Below are positions 36,264-44,210 of a DNA stretch of 64,000 nucleotides, piece by piece; positions within the stretch are counted from its first letter, which is position 1, and every line of letters starts with the position of its first letter. The notes below the pieces were generated by a model. It was not told where the DNA came from. It worked only from the letters and a program-made list of their open reading frames with translations, and searched no databases. This DNA comes from Myxococcales bacterium (GTDB lineage Bacteria; Myxococcota_A; UBA9042): positions 109,770 through 173,769 of the forward strand of contig SHZF01000002.1 of assembly GCA_009692425.1 (NCBI GenBank), given 5' to 3'. Both the position numbers and the translations under genes were made by a program.

Positions 36264-37036
36264 AGCCGCCTCGCCCGAGCCGTTGGAACCGGGTCCACGC
36301 CGTCGTCGCCGGCACCCACCGGGGCGACATCGCTACCGTGCAAGACGCCGTCGCTTTGACCGAAATCGGCGGGAGCGCGAGTCCGACGCTGCTGGTCGCA
36401 GTCGCCGATGGGGCGGGCAGCGCGCTGCACGGTCAGGCGGGCGCTCGTCTGGCCGTGGCGACGGCCCTCGCGACGATGCGGGGTCGCGTGCTGCGTGCGG
36501 GGCGGTCGCGATCCGTTCGGTCGGCATTGGATGGTGCGGGCATGGCGCGCGTCCTCGCTGCCGTCCAACGCGCGCTCTACCGGATCGCCGGACCTGACGC
36601 GCTGCGGGAACACGCCACGACCCTGCTGCTGGTCGCAGCCGACGACGACGCGACGGCATGTGCCCAAGTTGGCGATGGAGCGATTGTCGTGCGAGACGAA
36701 GGGGCGTGGCGTGCCGTCTTCTGGCCCGATCAGGGCGAATACCTGAACACGACGCGCTTCGTGACCGAGGCGGACCCGGGCTTGCGCACCGCGCTGCTGG
36801 GGCCGGTGCCGGCGCTGGCCTTGCTGACGGACGGCCTGCAGACCCTCGCGCTCGACTACGCGGCGCGGGCTCCCCACCCGCCGTTTTTTGCCGGCTTGTT
36901 TGCCGAACTGGAGCGCTTCGACGGCCCCGTGCTTGCGCCGGCGCTGGCAGATTTCCTGGCGAGCCCCGGAGTGCGCGCGCGTACTGACGACGACCTCACG
37001 CTCGTGCTGGCACTGCGGCGGCCTCCCGCATGTTGA
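36248..37036 (+). CDS. PP2C-type protein phosphatase of a TerY-P triad
   Basis: This is a 262-residue PPM phosphatase with the metal-binding motifs VAVADGAGSALHG, AQVGDGAIVVRD and the terminal DDDLTLVLA. The start (ATG 36248) overlaps the VWA gene by 16 nt, so expression is coupled. It would reverse phosphorylation by the kinase encoded next. The domain is the compact PP2C_2 form usual in this triad. Confidence 0.9.
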   Translation: MGQGLKPPRPSRWNRVHAVVAGTHRGDIATVQDAVALTEIGGSASPTLLVAVADGAGSALHGQAGARLAVATALATMRGRVLRAGRSRSVRSALDGAGMARVLAAVQRALYRIAGPDALREHATTLLLVAADDDATACAQVGDGAIVVRDEGAWRAVFWPDQGEYLNTTRFVTEADPGLRTALLGPVPALALLTDGLQTLALDYAARAPHPPFFAGLFAELERFDGPVLAPALADFLASPGVRARTDDDLTLVLALRRPPAC

Positions 37037-38964
37037 GGGACTCCGATGGCAACGCGCTCGCTCTCGCTGCCGAGGTCGGGCGCGGCGGTGAGGGCGGCGT
37101 CTACGATGTGGTTGGCCGCCCCGGGGCCGTCGCCAAGGTCTACGCGCACCCGCCGCGCCCCGACAAGGTCGAGAAGCTGTCGCTGATGGCGTCTCTTTTC
37201 GGCGCCCACCCCGAACTGGCGTGGTGGTGCGCGTGGCCCGAAGTGCTGATCCGCGACGACGGCGGGCAATGTCTCGGCTTCTTGATGCGCAAGCTCGAAG
37301 GCCAACAGCCTGTGCACGACATCTACAGTCCGGAGCGCCGCAAGGCCCTGCTGCCCGACGTGGGTTGGGAATTCCTGGTGCGCACCGCCACGAACGTGGC
37401 CCGCATGTTCGCGTCGCTGCATGGCCTGCGCGTCATCGTCGGCGACGTCAACGAGCGCAACCTGTTCGTGGGGCGCGATGCGACCGTCACGTTCGTCGAT
37501 TGCGATTCGTTCCAGATCGCGACGGCGACCCACGTGTTCGTGTCGGGCGTCGGCGTTCCGGACTACACCCCACCGGAACTGCAGGGGGAGGATTTTCGCA
37601 CCGCGATCCGCAGCGAGGCCCACGATCGCTTCGGGCTCGCCGTCATCTTGTTCAAGCTGCTTTTCATGGGGCGCCATCCGTTTTCGGGCGGTGCCAGCGG
37701 TGAACTCGGGCCGGCGATCCGTGACCGCGCCTTCGACTACCCGCAACTGCAACGGCGCCTGCCGCACCTGGTCCCGCTCGAGGTGGCCGGGGCTGACCTG
37801 GCGGGGCTGTTCGGCGCCGCGTTTGCCGGCCCACCGGAGGCCAGGCCCGAGCCAGGCGCCTGGGCCGAAGCCCTGGACGAGTTGGAGCGGTCGTTGCAAG
37901 CGTGTCCGGTCGACCCGCTGCACCGCGTGCCGGCTCACCTCGATCGCTGCCCGTGGTGCCAGATCGAAGGCGCGCTGCGGTACTCCTACTTTGCACCGGC
38001 GGCCCAAGGTCCGGCAGAGTCGCGTTTTCGCGTCGACCTCGACCGCCTCGCCGACCTGTTGGGGGCACTCGACTCCGTGGCTGCGCCGATCGCGCCGGAC
38101 CAGTGGGTAGGGCCCGCGTCGCTCGACAAGGCCTTGCGTGCGCTCGATCGCGCGCTGGCTGAGGGCGAGCGGCCGGAGGCCGCCGTCTGGTACCTGCGCG
38201 CGGGCGGAATCGGCCTCGCTGCCCTCGGCACCGCCTTGCTGTTGGCCGGGGGCGACGGAGCGCGGCTGGTGGTGGCAGCCGGTGTGGGCGCGTGGCTGGC
38301 CGGTGGCGCATTGGCGACCTGGCGGCGGCGACCCTTCCGACGCGCCTGTGCTCGCTGGCGCACGGAACGCGACGAACTGGGGCGGGCCGGTGAAGACTGG
38401 CGCGGAGACGCCGTGCGGGCTCGCCAGTTCGACCGGCAGACGCGGCAGCACGCGCTCGAACTTGGGGCAGCGTGGCGCGACCTGGAGCGGCGCCAGCGCG
38501 AGGAATTGGAGAGAATGCGCGGCGACCGCGTGACGCCCGCATGGATTCCCGTGCTCCAGCAGACCGCCGTCGAGGGCTCTTTGATTCCCGGGCTGCCGCC
38601 CGATCGCCGCCAGGGCCTGCTCGTACGCGGCCTGCTGACGGCGGCGGACCTCAACCGGACGACGCTCGCGCAGGTGCCTGGGCTGACGGGAGCCCACATC
38701 GATGCCGTGATCGCGTGGCGCCAATCCATCGAATTGCAGGTGGGCGCCCCGCGTCGGCTGCCGCCTTCTCGAGCCCAACACGCGGCGCTGGACGCGAACC
38801 TGCATCACCTGCAAGAGAACCTGGCCCACGAGATCGAGGCCGTCACGCTACAGTGTGCCCACGATGCGCGCACCGCCGACACCGCGTTACAGGCCGCCTG
38901 GCACGCCATCGAATCCCGCGCTGCCGCCACCCTCACCGAGGCGGCACGTCGCGATCGACCTTGA
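37030..38964 (+). CDS. TerY-P triad kinase with CxxC, two membrane helices and helix-hairpin-helix
   Basis: Residues 12-290 form a divergent protein kinase: GRGGEGGVYDV, A-K-V-Y, then VGDVNERNLFV in place of the HRD loop and VDCDSF in place of DFG. This divergence is characteristic of kinases in the TerY-P triad. A small D-R-C-P-W-C element (about 308) follows, then two hydrophobic segments (about 395-432), a charged helical stretch, and a helix-hairpin-helix (LTAADLNRTTLAQVPGLTG, about 538-556). The ATG overlaps the phosphatase stop by 7 nt. The 3' end overlaps the converging DUF1285-like gene by 32 nt. Confidence 0.88.
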   Translation: MLRDSDGNALALAAEVGRGGEGGVYDVVGRPGAVAKVYAHPPRPDKVEKLSLMASLFGAHPELAWWCAWPEVLIRDDGGQCLGFLMRKLEGQQPVHDIYSPERRKALLPDVGWEFLVRTATNVARMFASLHGLRVIVGDVNERNLFVGRDATVTFVDCDSFQIATATHVFVSGVGVPDYTPPELQGEDFRTAIRSEAHDRFGLAVILFKLLFMGRHPFSGGASGELGPAIRDRAFDYPQLQRRLPHLVPLEVAGADLAGLFGAAFAGPPEARPEPGAWAEALDELERSLQACPVDPLHRVPAHLDRCPWCQIEGALRYSYFAPAAQGPAESRFRVDLDRLADLLGALDSVAAPIAPDQWVGPASLDKALRALDRALAEGERPEAAVWYLRAGGIGLAALGTALLLAGGDGARLVVAAGVGAWLAGGALATWRRRPFRRACARWRTERDELGRAGEDWRGDAVRARQFDRQTRQHALELGAAWRDLERRQREELERMRGDRVTPAWIPVLQQTAVEGSLIPGLPPDRRQGLLVRGLLTAADLNRTTLAQVPGLTGAHIDAVIAWRQSIELQVGAPRRLPPSRAQHAALDANLHHLQENLAHEIEAVTLQCAHDARTADTALQAAWHAIESRAAATLTEAARRDRP

Positions 38965-39448
38965 CGCGGCGCTCGCCCATGCGCACCGCAACGCCGCCGT
39001 CGCCATCTATGTCGAGCCAGTCTGCCGCCTGCATCCACGCCGTGCGGCCAAAGCGTGCTTCATGGCGGTGGTCGTGGATGGTGACGTAGAGGTCGTGCTC
39101 GCCGGCAAGCCGCAGGAGCACGGCGTCCACGGGCAGGTCGATGGCTTCGCGCGTGTTCAACTGCAGCGTCAGGCCACTCTGACCCACGTGGGCCCTCATC
39201 ACGACGAATGGCGACCGCTCGCAGGCCACGAACGCCCACTGGCGGCCGAACCGAACGATGGCGGCGCCCGCTGCATCGACGTCGAGCCCTTCCTGGAGCA
39301 CGCGCTGCAGGCGTGGATGGGCCACACGCTCGCCCTCGTGGCACACCCACCCCTCGCGATCGACGGACAGGCCGGCCGCGCGGCGCAGGGCGTCGAGGCC
39401 GACCGCTGAGACTGCGGTCGGGTCCGGGTCAGGGCTAGACGGGTCCAC
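38933..39448 (-). CDS. DUF1285-like protein
   Basis: This is a 171-residue soluble protein. The segment W-V-C-H-E-G-E-R-V-A-H-P-R-L followed by W-A-F-V and S-P-F-V-V fits the DUF1285 layout (a nucleotide/ligand-type beta fold of unknown function). No ATG is available. The GTG at 39448 overlaps the PepQ stop by 14 nt and is the most likely start. The long upstream extension of the frame lies within pepQ and is an artefact. Confidence 0.6.
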   Translation of the reverse strand: MDPSSPDPDPTAVSAVGLDALRRAAGLSVDREGWVCHEGERVAHPRLQRVLQEGLDVDAAGAAIVRFGRQWAFVACERSPFVVMRAHVGQSGLTLQLNTREAIDLPVDAVLLRLAGEHDLYVTIHDHRHEARFGRTAWMQAADWLDIDGDGGVAVRMGERRVKVDRDVPPR

Positions 39449-40823
39449 CGGCGTCGTCGAATTGCTCGCGTGTGAGGTTGCGGGCGCGTGCCAGCGGGTC
39501 GGCGGGCACGACCACATCGTCTTCGATGCGCACGCCACCAAACGGGGCCAGCGCGTCGACCAGCGCCCAGTCGAGCGCCCCGGCCACGGGACCCACGCGC
39601 AGGGGGGCCAGCAGCGACTCGATGAAATACACGCCGGGCTCGATCGTAAAGACGTGTCCGGGCGCGATGTCCACCGTGGCACGCAGCCACGGGTTGTCGG
39701 GCCGTGGCGGCCGCAGCGCGCAGCCGACGTCGTGCACCTGCAGGCCCAAAGAGTGGCCGAGGCCGTGGGGCAGGAAAGCACGGCTCACGCCCGCTGCCAG
39801 CGCGCCCTCGACGGACAGCGATCCGCGCCGCAGCACACCGATGTCCGCGAGCAGGTGCGTCAGCGCAACGTGGCAAGCATCGTGCAAGGTCTCGAAACTC
39901 GGGCCACGCTCGACCTGATCGCACAGGCGCCGCTGCATCGCGTCCACGCCTGCGACCAAGCCACCAAAGGCCGCGGCGGCGGCGCCCGACCCGCGCGTCC
40001 AAGTGCGCGTGACGTCGGCCGCATAGCCCAGGCACGTCGCACCGGCGTCGAGGAGCAGCGACGTCGCGCCGCCCGCATCCGGGCGCCGCCCATAGGCGAT
40101 GTGGTGCAGCACGGCGGCGTTGCGTCCCACCGCGACGATGTTCTTGTACGGCGTTTCGGAGTCGTCCTGTGCCGTTGCGCGCAGGAACGTCAGGTGCAGG
40201 TCGAGTTCCGACACGCCGCCGGCCAGGAACGCGTCTCGCACCGCTCGGTGCCCGCCAGCGGCGCGCCGGTTCGCCTCAGCCAGGCAGGCGATTTCGTAGG
40301 GGGTCTTCGTGGTTCGCAATGCGTCGAGGGCGCGAATCGTGGCGGCGTCGCGGGCATGGGCGTCCAATCCCCAGTCCACCCGTCGCTCGTCATCGTCCCC
40401 GACAAACGCGATGCGCTGCCCGCTGGGGAGCGCATCCCGCACACCGCCGGCATCGGCTACGTCGCGCACGTCAAAGGCTTGGAGCCAGAAGTCGGCTTCG
40501 GGTTCGGCCGGCTGCTCCCAAAAGTCGACCGTGCGCAGTCGCACCAGCAGCGGGCGGCGCCCCGGCTCGAAAACAACGGCGCAGTCGGGCCAGGCCAACG
40601 GCGCCCAATGTTGGAAGTGCGGCACTGCGCGCAAAGGCCAGTACTGGTCGTCGAAACTCGAACGCTTCTGCAGCCGACCGGAGTGCAGGACCGCAGCGTC
40701 GAAGCCATGACGCGCGAGCACGGCCGCATAGCCGACACTCAGGTGCGCCACGTGCGCCGGATGCAGCGCTGCAAGCGCCGAAATCAGGAGTCCCGACCCG
40801 CGACCTTGAAGTCTTCCGCGCAC
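39435..40823 (-). CDS. pepQ: Xaa-Pro dipeptidase (M24B, PepQ-like)
   Basis: This is a metalloexopeptidase of the pita-bread fold that splits Xaa-Pro dipeptides. All metal ligands are visible: Asp in LLLDAGATC, Asp in AADVTRTW, His in PHGLGHSLGLQVHDVG, Glu in TIEPGVYF and Glu in VRIEDDV. The N-terminal domain (about 1-165) carries the PepQ segment L-I-S-A-L-A-A-L and H-S-G. The GTG at 40823 gives 462 residues and overlaps mepA by 40 nt. A CTG overlapping the mepA TGA (CTGA) would fit PepQ length better, so the start is uncertain. The gene lies between mepA and the DUF1285-like gene in one operon. Confidence 0.9.
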   Translation of the reverse strand: MRGRLQGRGSGLLISALAALHPAHVAHLSVGYAAVLARHGFDAAVLHSGRLQKRSSFDDQYWPLRAVPHFQHWAPLAWPDCAVVFEPGRRPLLVRLRTVDFWEQPAEPEADFWLQAFDVRDVADAGGVRDALPSGQRIAFVGDDDERRVDWGLDAHARDAATIRALDALRTTKTPYEIACLAEANRRAAGGHRAVRDAFLAGGVSELDLHLTFLRATAQDDSETPYKNIVAVGRNAAVLHHIAYGRRPDAGGATSLLLDAGATCLGYAADVTRTWTRGSGAAAAAFGGLVAGVDAMQRRLCDQVERGPSFETLHDACHVALTHLLADIGVLRRGSLSVEGALAAGVSRAFLPHGLGHSLGLQVHDVGCALRPPRPDNPWLRATVDIAPGHVFTIEPGVYFIESLLAPLRVGPVAGALDWALVDALAPFGGVRIEDDVVVPADPLARARNLTREQFDDAGGPV

Positions 40824-41704
40824 TGGAACCGCACGTGGAAGTGGTCACGATGGCCTGCGGCGAACCGGACCAGCGAGTCGCCGTGGCCTTGCGGAGCGTA
40901 CTGGAAGATCATGCGGACGCGGTCGCCGCTCTCGCCGTGCGCCAACGCCCAGACCGCCAGCCGCCGTTGGATGGCAGGTGCCATGTAGATAGCTGCCACT
41001 TGGCCCGTGCGCTCGAGGCCATCGATCAGGGCCCACATGCGCTCGTAGTCGATGGCGTCGATCCGCGGTCTGCCCCACTCGTCGTTGTTGGCCGCCCGCG
41101 TCAGGTAGCCGATGTCGACGTCCTGACCGGATCGGTGGGACTTGTGGCGCCCCAACTTGCCGCCGTTGGGCCGCGACAGCGAGCCCAGCACCGCAGGGTG
41201 GCGCCCGGGCCAGCGCCGGTTCAAGTCCCGGAATGCGGTGCGCAGCAGGTGGACGACGTGCGGCCGGCCCCAGTTGCTCTCCACCCGCTCCGAACGGACG
41301 CCGGGTCCGGTGAGCAGTTGCTCCGCTTCGGGCAAGCCCGACGGGGCCTTGAACGCTATCGGCACCTTCACCTTGGCGCCCGCCACCAACACCGTGTCGC
41401 GCCCGGAGTCGAAGGCGATGTTGTTGGCCATCGCGACGGTGACGGGCGACGTGCAGTAGCGGTACGCGACCGTGCGCAGCGTCTCGCCCTGCTTGGCAGC
41501 GTAGGTGGCGACCGAACCGTAGACGCGGCCGCGCGCGTCGAGTACGCCCGCACTGCGCCCGTGGCGCCGACCGGTCGCGGAGGCAGCCACGGCTGCGTCG
41601 GCGTGAGCGGGCGCGGCGCGCTCGTCATCCAGCGCCCAAGCCGGCAGCGCCCAGGCGAGCGCCACTGCCAGTGCGATGCTGGAGAGGTGGTGCGTGGTAT
41701 TCAT
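40784..41704 (-). CDS. mepA: penicillin-insensitive murein endopeptidase (MepA, M74) with LysM
   Basis: The ATG at 41704 follows GGGAGG and starts a signal peptide (SSIALAVALAWALPAWA). A LysM-like peptidoglycan-binding segment (about 70-120, Y-A-A-K-Q-G-E-T-L) precedes the M74 LAS-type metallopeptidase domain. The zinc motifs are H-K-S-H-R-S-G-Q-D-V-D and H-R-D-H-F-H-V-R. The enzyme would cut D-Ala-mDAP cross-links in the periplasm. The upstream leader contains nearly five copies of a 19-bp repeat, and the same frame remains open through it. Confidence 0.9.
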   Translation of the reverse strand: MNTTHHLSSIALAVALAWALPAWALDDERAAPAHADAAVAASATGRRHGRSAGVLDARGRVYGSVATYAAKQGETLRTVAYRYCTSPVTVAMANNIAFDSGRDTVLVAGAKVKVPIAFKAPSGLPEAEQLLTGPGVRSERVESNWGRPHVVHLLRTAFRDLNRRWPGRHPAVLGSLSRPNGGKLGRHKSHRSGQDVDIGYLTRAANNDEWGRPRIDAIDYERMWALIDGLERTGQVAAIYMAPAIQRRLAVWALAHGESGDRVRMIFQYAPQGHGDSLVRFAAGHRDHFHVRFQCAEDFKVAGRDS

Positions 41705-41712
41705 GCGACCTC

Positions 41713-41804
41713 CCTGTCCAGAAAAACCGACCCTGTCCAGAAAAACCGACCCTGTCCAGAAAAACCGACCCTGTCCAGAAAAACCGACCCTGTCCAGAAA
41801 ACCG
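41713..41804 (-). repeat. 19-bp tandem repeat in the mepA leader, about 4.8 copies
   Basis: The plus-strand unit cctgtccagaaaaaccgac is perfect at 41713, 41732, 41751 and 41770, with a fifth copy lacking one A from 41789. The array ends 9 nt before the mepA start codon. The first plus-strand copy overlaps the mepA ribosome-binding site (GGGAGG on the minus strand). Confidence 0.95.
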
Positions 41805-41970
41805 GCAGCAGGCCTTGCCAGGAAAGACGTTTGCCAAGCGTGAAACGGGCTTTCGATTCGACTCGGGCGCGTCAAAGGGCCGCTGACCTTACTTCACCGC
41901 ACCGCGCGGAGGCAACCGAAATCGCCCGGCGTCAGAGAAAAAACTTCGAATTTTGACAAATACATTGATG

Positions 41971-42693
41971 TTACAATGGAGTATCCAGTCGCGCAGAATC
42001 GCGCGGAATGGAGGCGATCCGCACGATCGCGACGGCAGCGATGGCCGCCGTCTCGGCTCGCAACACGTGGGGACCAAGGGTGACGTGGACCAAATCGGCG
42101 ACGCGGCACCGCTCCGACTCCGACAATGCCCCTTCCGGCCCGACCAGCAGCGCGATGCGTCCGGACCGTCCCGCCGCCGCCACATGCAACGGCTGGCCAC
42201 CGGGTCGTTCGTCGCACACGAGCACATCGCCGGGGCCTTGTTCAGCCAGCCAGGACTCCAGCGTCGTTGGCGCCGCGACGAGCGCGCGGTAGCGGCGGCC
42301 ACACTGCTCGGTGGCGGCGTCGGCCAGCGCCTGCCAACGTTGCGCGCGCTCCGCTCCGGCGCGCTCGCGGACGACGCCATGGTCCAACAACAGCGGCGTA
42401 AGGCGCGCGGCGCCGCACTCGGTGGCTTTTTCGACCATCCAGTCGAAGCGCGGTCCTTTCAACAGCGCGACACCCAAGGCGATCTGCGGGTCGGGGGCTG
42501 GCGCAGTCTCCACCGGCCCCGTGGGTTCAAAGCCGTGCCCAGTCCACCGAACCGGCTGCGTGCCGCCTTGGCCATCGCACAGCACAAGGGCGGCCCCGGC
42601 ATCGAGCCGCAGCACGCGCCCCAGACGGTGTCGAATCGAGGCCGCGGCCACCCGCAGCTCCGTGCCGGGCAGCGCGTGCAGCAGGTGAATCAC
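41971..42693 (-). CDS. rsmE: 16S rRNA m3U1498 methyltransferase RsmE
   Basis: This SPOUT-class enzyme methylates N3 of U1498 in 16S rRNA. Residues 1-70 form the PUA-like domain (M-I-H-L-L-H at the start). The C-terminal knot shows EKATECGAARLTPLLL, LLVGPEGALSESE and LGPHVLRAETAAIAA, all diagnostic. The GTG at 42693 overlaps the prmA stop as GTGA, which fixes the start. At 240 residues it has the family's usual length. The AT-rich stretch just downstream (41926-41975) may contain its transcript end. Confidence 0.95.
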   Translation of the reverse strand: MIHLLHALPGTELRVAAASIRHRLGRVLRLDAGAALVLCDGQGGTQPVRWTGHGFEPTGPVETAPAPDPQIALGVALLKGPRFDWMVEKATECGAARLTPLLLDHGVVRERAGAERAQRWQALADAATEQCGRRYRALVAAPTTLESWLAEQGPGDVLVCDERPGGQPLHVAAAGRSGRIALLVGPEGALSESERCRVADLVHVTLGPHVLRAETAAIAAVAIVRIASIPRDSARLDTPL

Positions 42694-43652
42694 AACGGCG
42701 CCCGAAATACCAAGGAAGCCCACTCGTTGGCCTGCCCTGCCTCCACTTCGGCGAGCCCACACGCCAGGTACGCCGCCCGCACTTCGCCGACCTCGCGCTG
42801 CAGAATGCCAGACAGCACGAGGTGGCCACCCAACTCCAAGCGATCGACCAGGGCGTCGCGCAGCGGCAGCAGCACGGAGGAAATGATGTTTGCGATGACC
42901 AGCCCGAAGCGCTCGGGAGCGAGCCGTGCCGGGTCGTCGACGTGGACGAGAACGATTCGGTCGCTCACATCGTTCAGGTCCAGGTTCAGGCGGGCCGCCT
43001 CGATGGCATCGGTGTCCACTTCGGTCGCCACGGCCGTCGTCGCACCCAGTTTGACGGCGAGGATCGCGAGGATCGCGCTGCCCGTGCCCACGTCGAGCAC
43101 GCGGACGCCGCGCAAGCCGGTACCGCCACCTGCGGCTCCGAGTCGCTCGATCGCCTCCAAGGCCAGCCGCGTCGTTTCGTGTGCGCCGGTCCCGAACGCG
43201 AGACCGGGGTCGATCACGAGCCGCACCTCGCCAGGCACGTCGGGGCCCTGCAGCCACGCCGGTTCGACGCGCAGGTGGAGGCCGATCGCCAGCGGCTTCC
43301 AGTGCTCCTTCCAGACCCGGTTCCAGTCCTCGCGCTCGATCGCGCGCACTGCGACTTCGGCCGCCACGCCGGCGTCGGTCAGCGCCCGGCACAGCGCCAC
43401 CAGCGCAGACGCCACCTCAGCCGGCTGGACGTAGATCGCCACCCGCACCTGGTCCGGCGCAAGGTCGCCCGCGCCCAGGCAGCCAGCGTCTTCGGTCAGG
43501 ATGCCGCCCGGCGACAGGAGCCACAACAGCGGCTCGACTTCCGCCAGCGCCGCGACCGGCAGGAGCGTGCGGAGTTCGACCGTCGCAGCCGTGACACTTG
43601 CGCCCTCGGCTCCCGCCGTGACGCCAGGTCCTTCGGCTCGCGCCGGGCTCAT
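42690..43652 (-). CDS. prmA: ribosomal protein L11 methyltransferase PrmA
   Basis: An N-terminal alpha/beta domain (about 20-120) precedes W-K-E-H-W-K-P-L and the SAM-binding core. The core has PGLAFGTGAHETT, LDVGTGSAILAILAVKLG and the N6-type motif IANIISSVLLPL, all typical of PrmA. It trimethylates L11. The start and stop both overlap neighbours (ATGA with the biotinyl carrier gene, GTGA with rsmE), so these translation-related genes share an operon with carboxylase subunits. Confidence 0.95.
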   Translation of the reverse strand: MSPARAEGPGVTAGAEGASVTAATVELRTLLPVAALAEVEPLLWLLSPGGILTEDAGCLGAGDLAPDQVRVAIYVQPAEVASALVALCRALTDAGVAAEVAVRAIEREDWNRVWKEHWKPLAIGLHLRVEPAWLQGPDVPGEVRLVIDPGLAFGTGAHETTRLALEAIERLGAAGGGTGLRGVRVLDVGTGSAILAILAVKLGATTAVATEVDTDAIEAARLNLDLNDVSDRIVLVHVDDPARLAPERFGLVIANIISSVLLPLRDALVDRLELGGHLVLSGILQREVGEVRAAYLACGLAEVEAGQANEWASLVFRAPL

Positions 43653-44164
43653 GACGCCGCCTCCAATTGGACGAGGAGCGCGCCGGCCTCGACCGCGACG
43701 CCCTCCTGAACCGCAACCTGCACGACGCGGCCGCCAGCCGGGCTGCGCACGTCGTTCTCCATCTTCATCGCCTCCAGCACCGCGACCACGCCGTTGGGCG
43801 GCACAACGTCACCCACTTGCACGGGTACCCGCACCACCCGCCCCGGCATCGACGCCAAGATGCGCCCGCTGCCCATGCCGCCCCGGCCACCCGCACCGCG
43901 CAGCCAGCCCGCCCGGGCATCTTGGATGCGGAACCGATGCGCCCGGTGGCCGTGCACGACTACCCGCTGGTCCCGCTCCCGAAAGTGGCGCAGGGCCAGC
44001 CGGCGCGTGCCGTCGGTCAGCACCGTGCGGCCATCGGGCAACTCGACAACGGCGAGGTCCAGGTCCAACGAATCAACCCGGACCCGGATGCGGCCGTCGC
44101 CGTCCGCCAGAATCGTTACCTTGGATTGGCCGCCGTCGGTATCGACGGTGTAGGTGGCAGTCAT
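43649..44164 (-). CDS. biotin carboxyl carrier subunit
   Basis: The C-terminal 75 residues are a biotinyl domain with the modification site EAMKMEND. The first 90 residues form a beta-rich segment that resembles the BT-type domain found between the biotin carboxylase and biotinyl parts of propionyl/methylcrotonyl-CoA carboxylase alpha chains. The ATG at 44164 follows GAGGAAGAG. The gene lies 46 nt downstream of the biotin carboxylase gene, so the two together equal one split alpha subunit. Confidence 0.9.
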   Translation of the reverse strand: MTATYTVDTDGGQSKVTILADGDGRIRVRVDSLDLDLAVVELPDGRTVLTDGTRRLALRHFRERDQRVVVHGHRAHRFRIQDARAGWLRGAGGRGGMGSGRILASMPGRVVRVPVQVGDVVPPNGVVAVLEAMKMENDVRSPAGGRVVQVAVQEGVAVEAGALLVQLEAAS

Positions 44165-44210
44165 GCGACTCTTCCTCGTGTGCAGTCCATGCCGCGTGCC
44201 CGCCGCAGGT

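Noticed and set aside
41953..43434. A plus-strand frame starting with TTGACAAAT in the AT-rich patch
   Set aside because: It is antisense to rsmE and prmA. The TTGACA there has a TACAAT only 13 bp away, and no plus-strand gene follows, so no promoter is called.
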